A DNA stretch of 49,046 nucleotides from Desulfurellaceae bacterium bin18 (GCA_002238415.1 MPMI01000043.1:1-49046); one strand, 5' to 3'. Shown: positions 22,623 through 31,929, counted from the first letter of the stretch. The notes: generated from the sequence alone by a model not told the origin. Numbers and translations: made by a program.

Positions 22623-24335
22623 CTAGAATTGATACGTCATCCGCACAACGGTCTCGTCGCGCTTGCGATACAGTCCGCCCAAACCCCAGCTCTCGTCCAC
22701 CTGGCCGCCAAAGCCGGGCACGAAGAAATAATTCTGGGCGAGCCGGACGATCAGCCGGGGAGTGATATAGTAATCCACCACCCAGCCGAGCTGGGAACTG
22801 TAGTGGTTGATCGGGTCAATGACAAAGAAGGCTACCGGCAGGAGCTTGCCTCGCATATAGGTGGTGCTGGCGGCAATCGTGCCGACGGCCTCCCAATTGC
22901 GGACTTTATCCGTTGCTGAAATCTGCCCCTGAAAACGGGACGTGCTGGTCGGAATATATTGCCAGAAGACCTGTGAGGTCAGGAAAAATGTGGAGCGGCG
23001 GTTGAGGGTGCGAATCCAGGTCGGTCGGTCAAAGCCGATAAACGCCTGCCAGACATCGCTCTTCTTGATCCCCAGGAAGCCGCTCTCTATGGGGTTCTCG
23101 CCCTCGTCCAGAATCATAATGGGTTTGCGTTTATCCGCGAAGGGCTTGCCGAACTCATAAATCGTTTCCATGCGCCACACGCCTTCGGTATAGTCGTCGT
23201 CCGCATAACTGGCGGAGATGCCGACCGCATGGGTGTAGGGATAGTAGGCTTCCGCCGGTAGAATACCACGCCCTAGCAGGACGGTATTGCTGCGCGCCAC
23301 ATCCGCTATTGTCTCGCATTTGGCCGTACCGAGCCGGCACTGGTTGAGGCCGCGCAGAGCGGAGGTGTTGACGCCGTCATCGTGGGCGGTGCGTTGATAC
23401 AGATAGTTCAGCGTTACGGTCACGCCCTGCGGTGTGGTCGCACCCAGGCGGAAGCCGACCTGGCTATTCTCATCTATGCTTTTGCTATAGTTGCCCCGCC
23501 GGCCCAGGACCGTGCGGTTGAGGAGCTTGAAATTTCCTCCGGTCGGACTCCCCCCAAATGGATTCGCACTCGGTGAACTCCAGGGACGCCCCGGAGAGAA
23601 GCCGAACTTGAGCGGCACCCACAGCCCCGGTACCCAATAGGACTCGGTATACACATCGCTCAAACTCCCAATCCGCCCAAAACGATAGGTGGCGCGTATC
23701 ATCCAATACGGAATACGCAGATCGTCCCAGGTTTCCTGGCCGACGCCGCCCCCATGCCAGGTGGTATCCAGCGCGTTGGTGCGATCGAGCATACGCAGGT
23801 TGTCAGACTCGCCCCACACCACCATTTGACGACCGAGTCGCAAGGACAGGGGTATCTTGGCGAACTCGATGTCGGTGAAGACTTCGCGAAACGTGCTCTC
23901 AAAGCGCAGGGCGTGGGCCGCTTTGTGAGAGAGGTCGGATAATTTTCCGTCCCGACCGGCCCGGCCGCGATAGGGAAACACGTCCTGGCGCGGACCCGGC
24001 TGAAAATCGTACACGCTGTCATACACGCCCCGGTACAGGCCGACGAAGTGGGCGTAGTCTATGCCCGGCAGGGAGAAGCGGCTGAAGGCCTGGCCGTTTT
24101 TGACCCAGTCATATTCCACGCGCGCGCGTATGACGTTGCGCTGCTGAATGATCGACCATTTGTCCGGTTCCGGGTGACGAAATATCTGCTGGGTTTGCAG
24201 ATTGCCGGACAGGGAAAGATCGCCATAGGTGAAGTCCGCGCGGGCAGGGGAGAGGGGAAGGGCAAGGAAGAGCAGGCAAAGAGAAACAAAAGCAGGGCCG
24301 GCCCGCAACATAGTCTTTTGGTAAATTTTATCCAT
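22623..24335 (-). CDS. DUF1302 outer-membrane protein
   Basis: The 570-residue protein has a signal peptide (cleavage near 'LSPARA', about residue 33) and then long stretches of alternating polar/hydrophobic residues with aromatic turns. It contains 'SLRLGRQMVVWGESDNLRMLDRTNALD', the hallmark of DUF1302 proteins, and ends with Phe ('VVRMTYQF') as do outer-membrane barrels. DUF1302 proteins co-occur with DUF1329 and usually with RND transporters in hydrophobic-compound degraders. The frame upstream of 24335 is formed by the repeat at 24357-24397, so earlier in-frame ATGs at up to 24401 are not credible starts. No RND gene is near. Confidence 0.88.
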   Translation of the reverse strand: MDKIYQKTMLRAGPAFVSLCLLFLALPLSPARADFTYGDLSLSGNLQTQQIFRHPEPDKWSIIQQRNVIRARVEYDWVKNGQAFSRFSLPGIDYAHFVGLYRGVYDSVYDFQPGPRQDVFPYRGRAGRDGKLSDLSHKAAHALRFESTFREVFTDIEFAKIPLSLRLGRQMVVWGESDNLRMLDRTNALDTTWHGGGVGQETWDDLRIPYWMIRATYRFGRIGSLSDVYTESYWVPGLWVPLKFGFSPGRPWSSPSANPFGGSPTGGNFKLLNRTVLGRRGNYSKSIDENSQVGFRLGATTPQGVTVTLNYLYQRTAHDDGVNTSALRGLNQCRLGTAKCETIADVARSNTVLLGRGILPAEAYYPYTHAVGISASYADDDYTEGVWRMETIYEFGKPFADKRKPIMILDEGENPIESGFLGIKKSDVWQAFIGFDRPTWIRTLNRRSTFFLTSQVFWQYIPTSTSRFQGQISATDKVRNWEAVGTIAASTTYMRGKLLPVAFFVIDPINHYSSQLGWVVDYYITPRLIVRLAQNYFFVPGFGGQVDESWGLGGLYRKRDETVVRMTYQF

Positions 24336-24356
24336 AAGTGAAAAGGAACAACGTTT

Positions 24357-24397
24357 TCCCCTCTTGAGAGAGGTGCCGCATAGCGGCGGGATGTGTT
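24357..24397. repeat. Variable-stem interspersed repeat, copy 2 (forward)
   Basis: A somewhat degenerate copy: TCCCCTCTTGAGAGAGGTG, inner stem CCGC-AT-AGCGG and a damaged right arm. It faces copy 3 across 10 bp, making a head-to-head doublet between the DUF1329 and DUF1302 genes. Confidence 0.7.
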
Positions 24398-24407
24398 TCA
24401 TTGACTA

Positions 24408-24450
24408 GAGAACCCACCCCGGCCTTCGGCCACCCCTCCAAGGAGGGGAT
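24408..24450. repeat. Variable-stem interspersed repeat, copy 3 (reverse)
   Basis: The reverse orientation reads GAGAACCCACCCCGGCCTTC then GGCCACCCCTCC..GGGGA; the inner stem is GGCC-TTC-GGCC. With copy 2 it forms a large inverted repeat in the DUF1329-DUF1302 gap. Confidence 0.8.
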
Positions 24451-24515
24451 AGAGCATCGAGTCATCGGACAGGGGGGGGGAATGAGGTGACTGACAAGCG
24501 TTTTCGGACTCCGCA

Positions 24516-25769
24516 CTAGCGCCCTCTCGCCACGATTTTGTTGAGATTGAAAAAGTCGGCAGGTATGGGTTCATTATAGATAATCTTGGTCACTTCGGTG
24601 ACCGACCCAAACTCATTCTGATAGTCAATCATGGTCTCACCGGTCCACACCGGCACGCGCACGTCTTCGTTACCGGGATTGAATTTCGGGTTTCCGTACA
24701 GCTCGAACATGGTCTTGATATGCGCCCCGGCGCGGTCGTACATGAGAGCATAAACGGGAACAAACATCTGGCGGTCGATATACAGAACGCGTTTGCCATA
24801 CGGATGATCGTCGGCCTTGGGCACGCCTTCGAGGACCACCATCTCGCGCAACTCCCAGGGATCGACCGGATACCAGCCTCCGCGCCCGCCAAAGGTCGTT
24901 TTTACCGCCTGGACACCGACCGGCGCGAGGAGCGTCTGTATGCCGACCAGCTTCCACGTATAACTGCGGATATACCCGGAGAAGCCAAAGTAGTCGTCGT
25001 TCAGCATGCCCGAGTCGAGCGCAGCATCTTCGTGTTTCACAATGATCTTGCGAATCTTGCGCCCGGCCGGGGAATAGACCCAGTCGTCATCCTTGGCCTG
25101 GTCACGGATATGACGATGCTTCAGACTGATCGTATTTTTCAGGTCAAACGGTGCGGTGATGTGGTAATATTCCTTATACAGCAAGTCCTCTTCCTGCCAG
25201 ATGTTGGGGTCGGGGCCATCCGTTGGCGGTCGATGCATGCCGAAGGCCACGACATAATAGTTTTCGATCTCCCGATTGACGGCGCCCGACTCTTCGATGA
25301 GGCGAAAGGTATTCCAAACCTGCATGATATTGCCAAAGTCGCGGTGGCGATAATTCCACGCCGCTTTGAGCCCGGCTTGTTCATCGGCCGGATCGAGAAC
25401 GGGGAAGGGCATGCCGGCCACATAGCCGCCGAGTTCGCCGTCCGCGCCAAGCTGCACGTGTTCGGCGTGGTTCTGCGTGGCCGTGATATAGGCATCGCTC
25501 ACCGGCAGGTCGGTTGTTTCTCGGACCTCAACCGCCAGTTCGCCGGCTTTGATCTTGTCAAGAATTTCGACCGGCAGATAATCCTGGGCGGCCTGCCATG
25601 AATCCTGTCCGATCCGCGTGCCGGGAGCCAGGCCCTCCACCGACGGCTTACCGTTGGCGTAGGGATGAAACGTCGCCTGTATGGCCGTGGCAGACATCTC
25701 CGCCCCGGCAGACGACGACCAGAGCAGGCTACACACGCTCACGCTTAAAACCCAGAGCAATTTTTGCAT
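24516..25769 (-). CDS. DUF1329 envelope protein
   Basis: This 417-residue exported protein has a signal peptide ending near 'SSSAGA' (about residue 22) and the DUF1329 core with 'DYLPVEILDKIKAGELAVEVRETTDLPVSDAYITATQNHA', 'NYRHRDFGNIMQVWNTF', 'WVYSPAGRKIRKI' and 'RVLYIDRQMFVPVYALMYDRAG'. DUF1329 has a LolB-like fold in family descriptions and typically pairs with a DUF1302 barrel, as here. It may hand a hydrophobic substrate through the envelope. The ATG at 25769 follows GGGGGA; upstream frame is untranslated intergenic DNA. It is divergent from the amidohydrolase. Confidence 0.88.
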   Translation of the reverse strand: MQKLLWVLSVSVCSLLWSSSAGAEMSATAIQATFHPYANGKPSVEGLAPGTRIGQDSWQAAQDYLPVEILDKIKAGELAVEVRETTDLPVSDAYITATQNHAEHVQLGADGELGGYVAGMPFPVLDPADEQAGLKAAWNYRHRDFGNIMQVWNTFRLIEESGAVNREIENYYVVAFGMHRPPTDGPDPNIWQEEDLLYKEYYHITAPFDLKNTISLKHRHIRDQAKDDDWVYSPAGRKIRKIIVKHEDAALDSGMLNDDYFGFSGYIRSYTWKLVGIQTLLAPVGVQAVKTTFGGRGGWYPVDPWELREMVVLEGVPKADDHPYGKRVLYIDRQMFVPVYALMYDRAGAHIKTMFELYGNPKFNPGNEDVRVPVWTGETMIDYQNEFGSVTEVTKIIYNEPIPADFFNLNKIVARGR

Positions 25770-25949
25770 ATCTCCCCCTGTTGGCCGGCGGTTTTCCTGG
25801 TCAGTAAAACCGATCAGGCCGCCAACCGATAAAGCCGCCTTATACCAGTTCGCTCGGTCTCCAGCAACGAAGCCCGCGCAGTGCTTCTTCTCCTTGTGTC
25901 TCGAAGGTTTGCCTGCTAGGTGTCGGCTCAGTGCACTGAGGAGGGACCT

Positions 25950-27101
25950 ATGGCAACTCCAGTCATCATTTCGAGTGATAGTCATATTGTCGAACCGCCC
26001 GACCTCTACACCAAGGGCATGCCCTCAAAGCTGCTGGACCGAGCGCCGGTGATAAAGCGCTATAAAACCGAGGATGGAAGAGACGGGGACGCCTGGTTTC
26101 TTGGTGACACTCAGGTCGCCACCCTGGGAGGCGTGACCCAAGCGGGTCGGCGCTTTGATGACGGTTCGACAATCGATTTTGTCAGTATTTGGGAAGACGT
26201 GAGAGAAGGGGCGTATGAGCCGCGGGCGATGATTGCCGAGTTGGAGATGGATGGCATCTGGGGAGCTGTGCTGCAGCCGAGTCAGGGGCTGTTCTGGTAC
26301 CATCTGGAGGACAGCGAGCTCTTGTCCGGTATTTGTTACGCCTACAACGACTGGATTGCGGATTTTTGTACCGCCTATCCTGAACGGCTGCGTGGCATTG
26401 GTATGATCAATGTCGATGATCCCGCACAGGCGAGTGTCGAGCTCAAGCGCTGTGCTGAGCTCGGGTTGGCCGGAGTATTTATCCCCGTCACTCCGCTGCC
26501 CGGACGGCCCTACCGTGATCCCCTGTACGACCCATTCTGGGCGGTTGCCCAAGAGACGGACATGCCGCTCTTATTTCACTTGGCGACGCAGCGGGCCAAC
26601 GTGCCTGGCTGTGAGATCTCGATCAGTTTTTCGACCTTCACACCAGCCGGACTCCGGCCAACTCAAGATTACTGGGTCCGCTATGCGCTGACCGATATTA
26701 TCTTTGCTGGAGTGTGCGAGCGTTATCCGCGCCTCAAGATTGGCTCTGTCGAGCACGAGATATCGTGGGCTCCTCACTGGCTACAGCAGATGGATTATAC
26801 GTATACTGACCGCCCGGTATATGCGAAATTCAAATCCAAAGAGGGGCTGTTGCCCAGCGATTACTGGCGTCGGAATATGTTTGCTGTGTTTCAGGAAGAT
26901 GAGGTCGGCGTTCTGCTGCGACACCGGATCGGTATGGACACCATGCTGTGGGGCAACGACTTTCCGCACTCGGAATCGACTTGGCCGAAATCGATGGAGT
27001 TTCTGGAGAAGATGTTTGCTGGGGTCCCTGCGGACGAACGCCGTCAATTGACACGGGATAATGCTGTGAAACTCTTTGGGTTTTCTCCTCCAGAGGCATA
27101 A
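25950..27101 (+). CDS. ACMSD-type metal-dependent amidohydrolase/decarboxylase
   Basis: The 383-residue TIM-barrel protein begins with the metal-binding D10-S-H12 ('SSDSHIVEPPDLY'), followed by the mid-barrel His in 'PLLFHLATQR', the His in 'VEHEISWAPHWLQQMDYTY' and the final Asp in 'WGNDFPHSESTWP'. These are the ligands of the aminocarboxymuconate-semialdehyde decarboxylase branch, which decarboxylates or hydrolyses aromatic-ring derived acids with zinc. The Asp in place of the first His of HxH suggests a mononuclear site. The ATG follows GGAGGG. It is divergent from DUF1329, so the outer-membrane pair could supply its substrate, an inference. A paralogue is at 38704. Confidence 0.88.
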   Translation: MATPVIISSDSHIVEPPDLYTKGMPSKLLDRAPVIKRYKTEDGRDGDAWFLGDTQVATLGGVTQAGRRFDDGSTIDFVSIWEDVREGAYEPRAMIAELEMDGIWGAVLQPSQGLFWYHLEDSELLSGICYAYNDWIADFCTAYPERLRGIGMINVDDPAQASVELKRCAELGLAGVFIPVTPLPGRPYRDPLYDPFWAVAQETDMPLLFHLATQRANVPGCEISISFSTFTPAGLRPTQDYWVRYALTDIIFAGVCERYPRLKIGSVEHEISWAPHWLQQMDYTYTDRPVYAKFKSKEGLLPSDYWRRNMFAVFQEDEVGVLLRHRIGMDTMLWGNDFPHSESTWPKSMEFLEKMFAGVPADERRQLTRDNAVKLFGFSPPEA

Positions 27102-27220
27102 TGTGGACGACACAAAGCATTGAATTGTACAAGATAACAAGGTAGGGTGTCTCAATTGTGCAAACAAACCAAAATAAGAACTTCCCTACTCATAACGGGT
27201 GGTAGTGAAGGAGTAACGCT

Positions 27221-29224
27221 ATGCGTATGAAAAAAGGACTCCTGATCGCACCGGAATTCCCGGCTGACTCCTTCTGGAGCTTTAAGTATGTGATGGAGTA
27301 TATCCGGCGCAAAGCGCCATTCCCGCCGCTCGGGCTGCTGACCTTCGCGGCCCTGATGCCGCAGGACGAATGGGAATTTGAACTGGTTGATCTGAATGTC
27401 GAGCGCCTTTCGTCTCAGAAGCTCCGCAAGAAAATTCAGGACAGCGACGCCGTCTTTACCGGGGCAATGAATGTCCAACGCGACTCCTTGGTTGACCTCC
27501 TCAAAGGACCGGCCCAAGGCACGGATACGCCCTGGGTTCTTGGTGGACCCCTGGCCTCGACCTATCGCAGCTCTATTATGAACCCGCGGAACGAGGTGGA
27601 TGCGGTGCTGCATCAAGGGCTTGACTACCTGGTCTGGGGCGAGGCGAGTCCGTGGATTGCCGAGCTCAATCGTCGCCTGGAGGAGGCCCCCAAGCATAGC
27701 GACGAGTCTCCCTTTCTGTTCATCCCCGAACGGGTCCTCAATGCACCCGAGGCCTCCCGCAAGTATCTCCAGGATCGTTCCATTTTCGAACCTTTTGACG
27801 GCCTGCCCAGCCCCCGCTGGGATTTGATTGAGGTCGGTCACTATCGCGCCTTGATGCTGCAAACGACGGCCGGCTGCCGCTTTCGGTGTAATTTCTGTGA
27901 CATCATTCAGTTCAACGGTGGCTTCCCCCGGGCAAAGGGGGGCAGCGATGTCACGCGAGAACTCCAAGCCATCTATGACACTGGCTTTCGGGGTGGGGTG
28001 TTCACGGTTGACGATAATTTCGTGTCCGAACCCAAGGCCATGGAAGAAATCCTGGACGCGATGACGGAATTCCAGCGCCAGCACGACTATCCCTTTGAAT
28101 TCTTTACCCAGGCGAGTATTGACCTGGGCAAAGAGTCGCTGGCCTATCTGGTGCCCCTGATGCAGCAGGCCGGGTTTGCCACCGTCTTCTTGGGCATCGA
28201 GAATCCTGACCCCGCGGCCCTGCGGCAGATGAACAAAATTCAGAATATCAAAACTGCCCCAAAAGATACGATTAGCCTACTCCAGAAACATGGCATCGAA
28301 GTCCAGGCCGGTTTTATCTTTGGCGCCGATACCGATACCCCACAGACGGCTGACACGATTGTTGACTTTGTCGAAAAGAACGGGGTCTTCTCGGCCATGA
28401 CCGGCACCTTGACCCCGCTGCCGCATACGCCGCTGTACGTCGAGCTCAAAGAGCAGGGTCGCCTGCTCGAAGCGGATCTGGCGTGCAATAATGTCGATGA
28501 CACGGTCCAGTTCAAACCCGTGATGGGCCTCGACAATATGCAGAATGGCTTTCTGCATATCCTGGAGTCGCTGTTCAGCCCGCAGGCCATGTACGGCCGG
28601 GCGGAGCGCCTGATCGGTCGCCTGGATGCCCATATTTTTAGGAACAGCCATCTTGATGTGAACCACGCCTCGGCCGCTCTGCGCTCATTCGCCAGGCAGA
28701 GCCTGAGCGGAGTATGGACGCAGGAACAGCGTAGCTATTTCCATCTGCTCAAGCGGGCCGCCCAGCTTGACAGACAATTCCTGCGGGATATCCGCACCGA
28801 AGCCCGGAATCTGGGCTCCTATTGGGACAAGGTCGGGACTGCCGCCAAGAGTTATATCGAGCTGGACGGACAAGATGCCAAGCGGTTTGCCGAGATGCTG
28901 TCCTATGCCCAGGATGCGCTGGTGCGCTACCGGCCTGATATGGGCCTGACCGAAGTCCAGGATTTTGTCCAACGTGTCCGAGAAGCGGTTGCCCAAGGTG
29001 TCCTGCCCCGCGCAGAAGCCCAATCGGTCTATGAAGCCGCCCGCGAGTATTTGCAGACGAAACGCGCCCTGTTTCGGTTTCCGGGCTCACATCTGGTGAA
29101 GGCGTTTGAATTGTCGATTATTGGCATTCACTACGGAACGGTAGTGGAGCACGTTCTCACCAAAATGCGTTCGGGGGATGCCCTGACGCTTTCCACCGAA
29201 CCCATGAGCACGCGGCCGCTATAA
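27221..29224 (+). CDS. B12-binding radical SAM protein with DUF4070-like C-terminus
   Basis: The 667-residue protein has an N-terminal cobalamin-binding Rossmann-like domain (about 5-160; no DxHxxG, so base-off binding is unlikely) and a radical SAM core with the [4Fe-4S] motif C219-R-F-R-C223-N-F-C226. A SAM-barrel follows ('VFTVDDNFVSEPK', 'GIENPDPAALRQMNKIQNIK', 'GFIFGADTDTPQT'), then about 230 residues beyond the core. The layout is of the HpnP/DUF4070 group, whose characterised members methylate unactivated carbons (HpnP methylates hopanoids). The final ~200 residues (Arg/Glu/Ala helices, IIGIHYGTVVEHVLTKM) are unfamiliar. Substrate unknown. It is followed at 38 bp by a double-DUF2889 protein. 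Confidence 0.85.
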   Translation: MRMKKGLLIAPEFPADSFWSFKYVMEYIRRKAPFPPLGLLTFAALMPQDEWEFELVDLNVERLSSQKLRKKIQDSDAVFTGAMNVQRDSLVDLLKGPAQGTDTPWVLGGPLASTYRSSIMNPRNEVDAVLHQGLDYLVWGEASPWIAELNRRLEEAPKHSDESPFLFIPERVLNAPEASRKYLQDRSIFEPFDGLPSPRWDLIEVGHYRALMLQTTAGCRFRCNFCDIIQFNGGFPRAKGGSDVTRELQAIYDTGFRGGVFTVDDNFVSEPKAMEEILDAMTEFQRQHDYPFEFFTQASIDLGKESLAYLVPLMQQAGFATVFLGIENPDPAALRQMNKIQNIKTAPKDTISLLQKHGIEVQAGFIFGADTDTPQTADTIVDFVEKNGVFSAMTGTLTPLPHTPLYVELKEQGRLLEADLACNNVDDTVQFKPVMGLDNMQNGFLHILESLFSPQAMYGRAERLIGRLDAHIFRNSHLDVNHASAALRSFARQSLSGVWTQEQRSYFHLLKRAAQLDRQFLRDIRTEARNLGSYWDKVGTAAKSYIELDGQDAKRFAEMLSYAQDALVRYRPDMGLTEVQDFVQRVREAVAQGVLPRAEAQSVYEAAREYLQTKRALFRFPGSHLVKAFELSIIGIHYGTVVEHVLTKMRSGDALTLSTEPMSTRPL

Positions 29225-29262
29225 GCGCCGCTCCTGCCGAGCGACGCGCATTTGCCGCCCGC

Positions 29263-30219
29263 GTGCGGATCTCTGTTCCCTTTATGACTCGTCCTCCCTA
29301 CGAATGCGCCCTGCCGTTTGCGGAAGCCGGGTATACGCTGACCTTTGAGGCCGAGATTGATAATCTGGCCAACTCGGAGATTCGGGTTCGGGGAACGCTT
29401 GCCGACCATCGCTGCGCACTGGCCGCCGGGTGGATCGTGCGGCTGCCTACGTATGAAATTCGCCGGGCCTCTGCGACGCATCTCTCCGGTACTCCCGATA
29501 TTCTCTCGTCTGCTCTGACCGCACGCCTTCCCGCCCTTCGGGGCGCACGGGTCGGTCAGGGCTTTACCCGGACCATCGGAGAGACCCTGGGTGATCTGCC
29601 GGGTCACACCGAGCACCTGACCTTGGCAACGGAGATGGCGCGCGTCAGCCTTCAGGCCTTCCCGGTTCCCAAAGACGATCATGAACGCTTTGCGTCGTCT
29701 GTGACGGACATGCCGCCCGGACCGAGCCGGCTGGCGCGGATGCTCTGGGAACGGGATCGCGCTGATTTCAGCACGCTGAAGAACTCGTGCTTTACGTATC
29801 GTGACCAGTCGGCCCAGCTGTTTGATGAACGGACGATTGAGCCCTTCGATCCCGATATGGCTGCTCCGGAACCTGGGGAGAAACGCTTCTTTTGGCGTAC
29901 GAAGCGCTTACGGATTACCCCGCATCCTCACACGGGTTTTCACTGCCAGCATGCAATGGATGATCCGTTTCAGCAGATGCGGATCGCCTTTGATATAGAT
30001 GCTGAGGGGACAATCGCCAATGCCACCAGTCGGCCCGGACGACTACCCTTCCGCGGGCTGTGCGAAGAGCCCCACTCTCGAACGGCAGGGCTCAACGGCC
30101 TCAAACTCGGGAAAGATTTCACGCCCCCGGTAGCCGACCGGATCGGTGGCTCGACCGGTTGTAGCCATTTGTTTGATTTGGCGACGGACTGCCTGCGTCT
30201 CTTTACCTGGCGGGAGTAG
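29263..30219 (+). CDS. Protein with two DUF2889-like halves
   Basis: The 318-residue protein's C-terminal half, about residues 208-315, matches DUF2889: 'FWRTKRLRITPHPHTGFHCQHAMDDP', 'GLNGLKLGKDFTPPVADRIGGSTGCSHLFDLA' with C300-S-H302. The N-terminal half (about 35-132) repeats the same order, 'ALRGARVGQGFTRTIGETLGDLPGHTEHLTLA', but with H115 and H118 in place of Cys-x-His. It therefore looks like an internal duplication with a diverged putative metal site. DUF2889 has no settled function. The start GTG at 29263 and ATG at 29284 are alternatives; neither has a good ribosome site, and the frame is open further upstream. It follows the radical SAM gene closely and is probably cotranscribed. Confidence 0.75.
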   Translation: MRISVPFMTRPPYECALPFAEAGYTLTFEAEIDNLANSEIRVRGTLADHRCALAAGWIVRLPTYEIRRASATHLSGTPDILSSALTARLPALRGARVGQGFTRTIGETLGDLPGHTEHLTLATEMARVSLQAFPVPKDDHERFASSVTDMPPGPSRLARMLWERDRADFSTLKNSCFTYRDQSAQLFDERTIEPFDPDMAAPEPGEKRFFWRTKRLRITPHPHTGFHCQHAMDDPFQQMRIAFDIDAEGTIANATSRPGRLPFRGLCEEPHSRTAGLNGLKLGKDFTPPVADRIGGSTGCSHLFDLATDCLRLFTWRE

Positions 30220-30241
30220 TCGGGCTACGTCACTCCGTTTT

Positions 30242-31102
30242 TTACGAGAGTGCGTCTGCCTGCACGACCCAGGTTGCGCTCGGAAGAGAGACGCGGTTGC
30301 CGTCCGCATACGGGAGCAGGGCTGCCCGGATAGACTCCGCAACGCGGCTGCGCGTGTCAGCGTCGGCCTCGCGCAACAGGGCCGCAACCGGCCCGATGGC
30401 AAGGAGGAAGGCGACTGCTCCGTCTACGCCTGTTGCTCCGCCGACGCTCATATCCGTTTCGTGGGGCTGGCAGCGCACATTGCGAAACCCGGCGGCGTCA
30501 AGAATGTCGCGCACACGAGCTGGGTCGGCCAAAGAAAAGGGGCCGGGGGCGCCGGGCTCGGGGCGAGGCGGAAGCGGCACATGTTGCGCTGCGGCTTGCA
30601 GCGGCACCCGAACCCAATCATTCTTGCGTAGCTCCTGCCAGCACAGGAAACACAGCCGCCCCCCAGGGCGGAGTGCAGTCCGCATATTGCCAAAAGCCTG
30701 TGCAGCATCCTCGAAGAACATGACACCGAAACGAGAAAAGATCAGATCAACGCTGGCCGGCTCAAACTGATGCGTCTGGGCATCGGCAGGCAGGAAGGTC
30801 AGGTTCTGAAGCTGTTGTTCCTGTTGACGCTCACGGGCGCGGCCCAGCATGGGACGAGAGATATCAATTCCCGTCACCGAGCCGCGCGGCCCGACCTGAT
30901 CCGCCAGGGCGAGCGCGGTGTGTCCGCATCCGCAGCCGACATCGAGAATGGACTCACCCGGCTGCGCGGCCGCTTGCTCCAAGGCGACCAGTCCCAACGG
31001 ACCGATCTGGGCATCGAGCCGTTCCTGGAGTTGGACCCATTGCGGACCGCCCTGTTCATTCCAATACTCAATCTGCTCTGCATTGATCTGTCCGTCTGCC
31101 AT
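30242..31102 (-). CDS. Class I SAM-dependent methyltransferase
   Basis: This 286-residue protein has the class I SAM-binding motif 'ESILDVGCGCGHTALALADQVG' (residues ~50-70) and 'GSVTGIDISRPMLGRARE', then 'FLPADAQTHQFEPASVDLIFSRFGVMFFED' and 'LRPGGRLCFLCW'. It is of the UbiE/methyltransferase-11 type and methylates an unknown acceptor. The ATG at 31102 follows GGAG; an in-frame TTG at 31114 is less likely. It is convergent with the DUF2889 gene and lies 14 bp downstream of the GST-like gene on the same strand. Confidence 0.9.
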   Translation of the reverse strand: MADGQINAEQIEYWNEQGGPQWVQLQERLDAQIGPLGLVALEQAAAQPGESILDVGCGCGHTALALADQVGPRGSVTGIDISRPMLGRARERQQEQQLQNLTFLPADAQTHQFEPASVDLIFSRFGVMFFEDAAQAFGNMRTALRPGGRLCFLCWQELRKNDWVRVPLQAAAQHVPLPPRPEPGAPGPFSLADPARVRDILDAAGFRNVRCQPHETDMSVGGATGVDGAVAFLLAIGPVAALLREADADTRSRVAESIRAALLPYADGNRVSLPSATWVVQADALS

Positions 31103-31116
31103 ACGCTGCTCCAAAC

Positions 31117-31929
31117 TCAGAACACGATCGGGAGTTCTAAATACTCCTGATAAATAAAATCACGATGCTCCAGCAGGGCCGGCGTAAGCGCCGCGACAAC
31201 CACCGGCTCCGTCGTCACATAGAAAGATCGGAACGCAGTTGCCATCGGGCATTGGTCCTCCGGCAGCGGCTGAACCAGGGCGGCAAATGTCGCCCAATAA
31301 ATATCGAGTGCGGAAAGCTGATTGCCGATAAAGAACCGGCTGCCCTCGGTTTTCTGCTGCTCAAGCTGAGAGGCGAGCGAGCCAACAATGGTCGCCATGC
31401 GTTCCGGCGCGGCTTCGGCTGCTTCCGGGCTGTAGCCGTACTTATTGCCAAAGCCAGCCCAAAAGGCTTTGGTGCCATCGTCTACGTCCGGGTTGGTCAG
31501 CATGCTGTGGACCATCATCAGGCGTTTTGACCAGGCATAGCCGCTCTCACCGCAGATCTCGTTGCAATAGCCAAACATGCGCATCCGGTCTTCGATATTA
31601 TTCGGAATGAGAGGCGGGCTGGGTTCAAGGCGTTCGGCCAGGGCGAGCTGCTCAAACCACTTCGAGCGCGGGGGCTCGTCATTCCAAATGGCGACCGGCG
31701 CGCTGGACTGGGCCGTCCATTCGCGTAGTGCCGTGTCGTTGCCATCCAGACTGGCCGCAACAACCGGGGTGTAGGGGATGTTTTTGACATAAAAGAGCCC
31801 TTTGCAGGCTTCCCGCCACGGGCCGGGAACGGCATAATTGCCCAGGACGAGTCGCAGACCGGACATCTTTTTTGCGTCTTCAATACTGGCATATTCGATG
31901 GTGATGGCGTCGAGACCGATTTCTGCCAT
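31117..31929 (-). CDS. Glutathione S-transferase-like protein
   Basis: The 270-residue protein shows a GST C-terminal all-helical domain: 'RMATIVGSLASQLEQQKTEGSRFFIGNQLSALDIYWATFAALV' (residues ~175-220), the conserved 'S..D' capping. The N-terminal thioredoxin-like part is poorly conserved ('LRLVLGNYAVPGPWREACKGLFYVKNIPYTPVVAAS') but keeps the cis-Pro region. It may conjugate or bind glutathione; other substrates are possible. The ATG follows AAGGAG. It is upstream of the methyltransferase and probably cotranscribed. Confidence 0.75.
   Translation of the reverse strand: MAEIGLDAITIEYASIEDAKKMSGLRLVLGNYAVPGPWREACKGLFYVKNIPYTPVVAASLDGNDTALREWTAQSSAPVAIWNDEPPRSKWFEQLALAERLEPSPPLIPNNIEDRMRMFGYCNEICGESGYAWSKRLMMVHSMLTNPDVDDGTKAFWAGFGNKYGYSPEAAEAAPERMATIVGSLASQLEQQKTEGSRFFIGNQLSALDIYWATFAALVQPLPEDQCPMATAFRSFYVTTEPVVVAALTPALLEHRDFIYQEYLELPIVF

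Noticed and set aside
24336..24401. Longer N-terminus of the DUF1302 protein starting at 24401
   Set aside because: Those codons fall in the interspersed repeat at 24357-24397, and the signal peptide begins at 24335.
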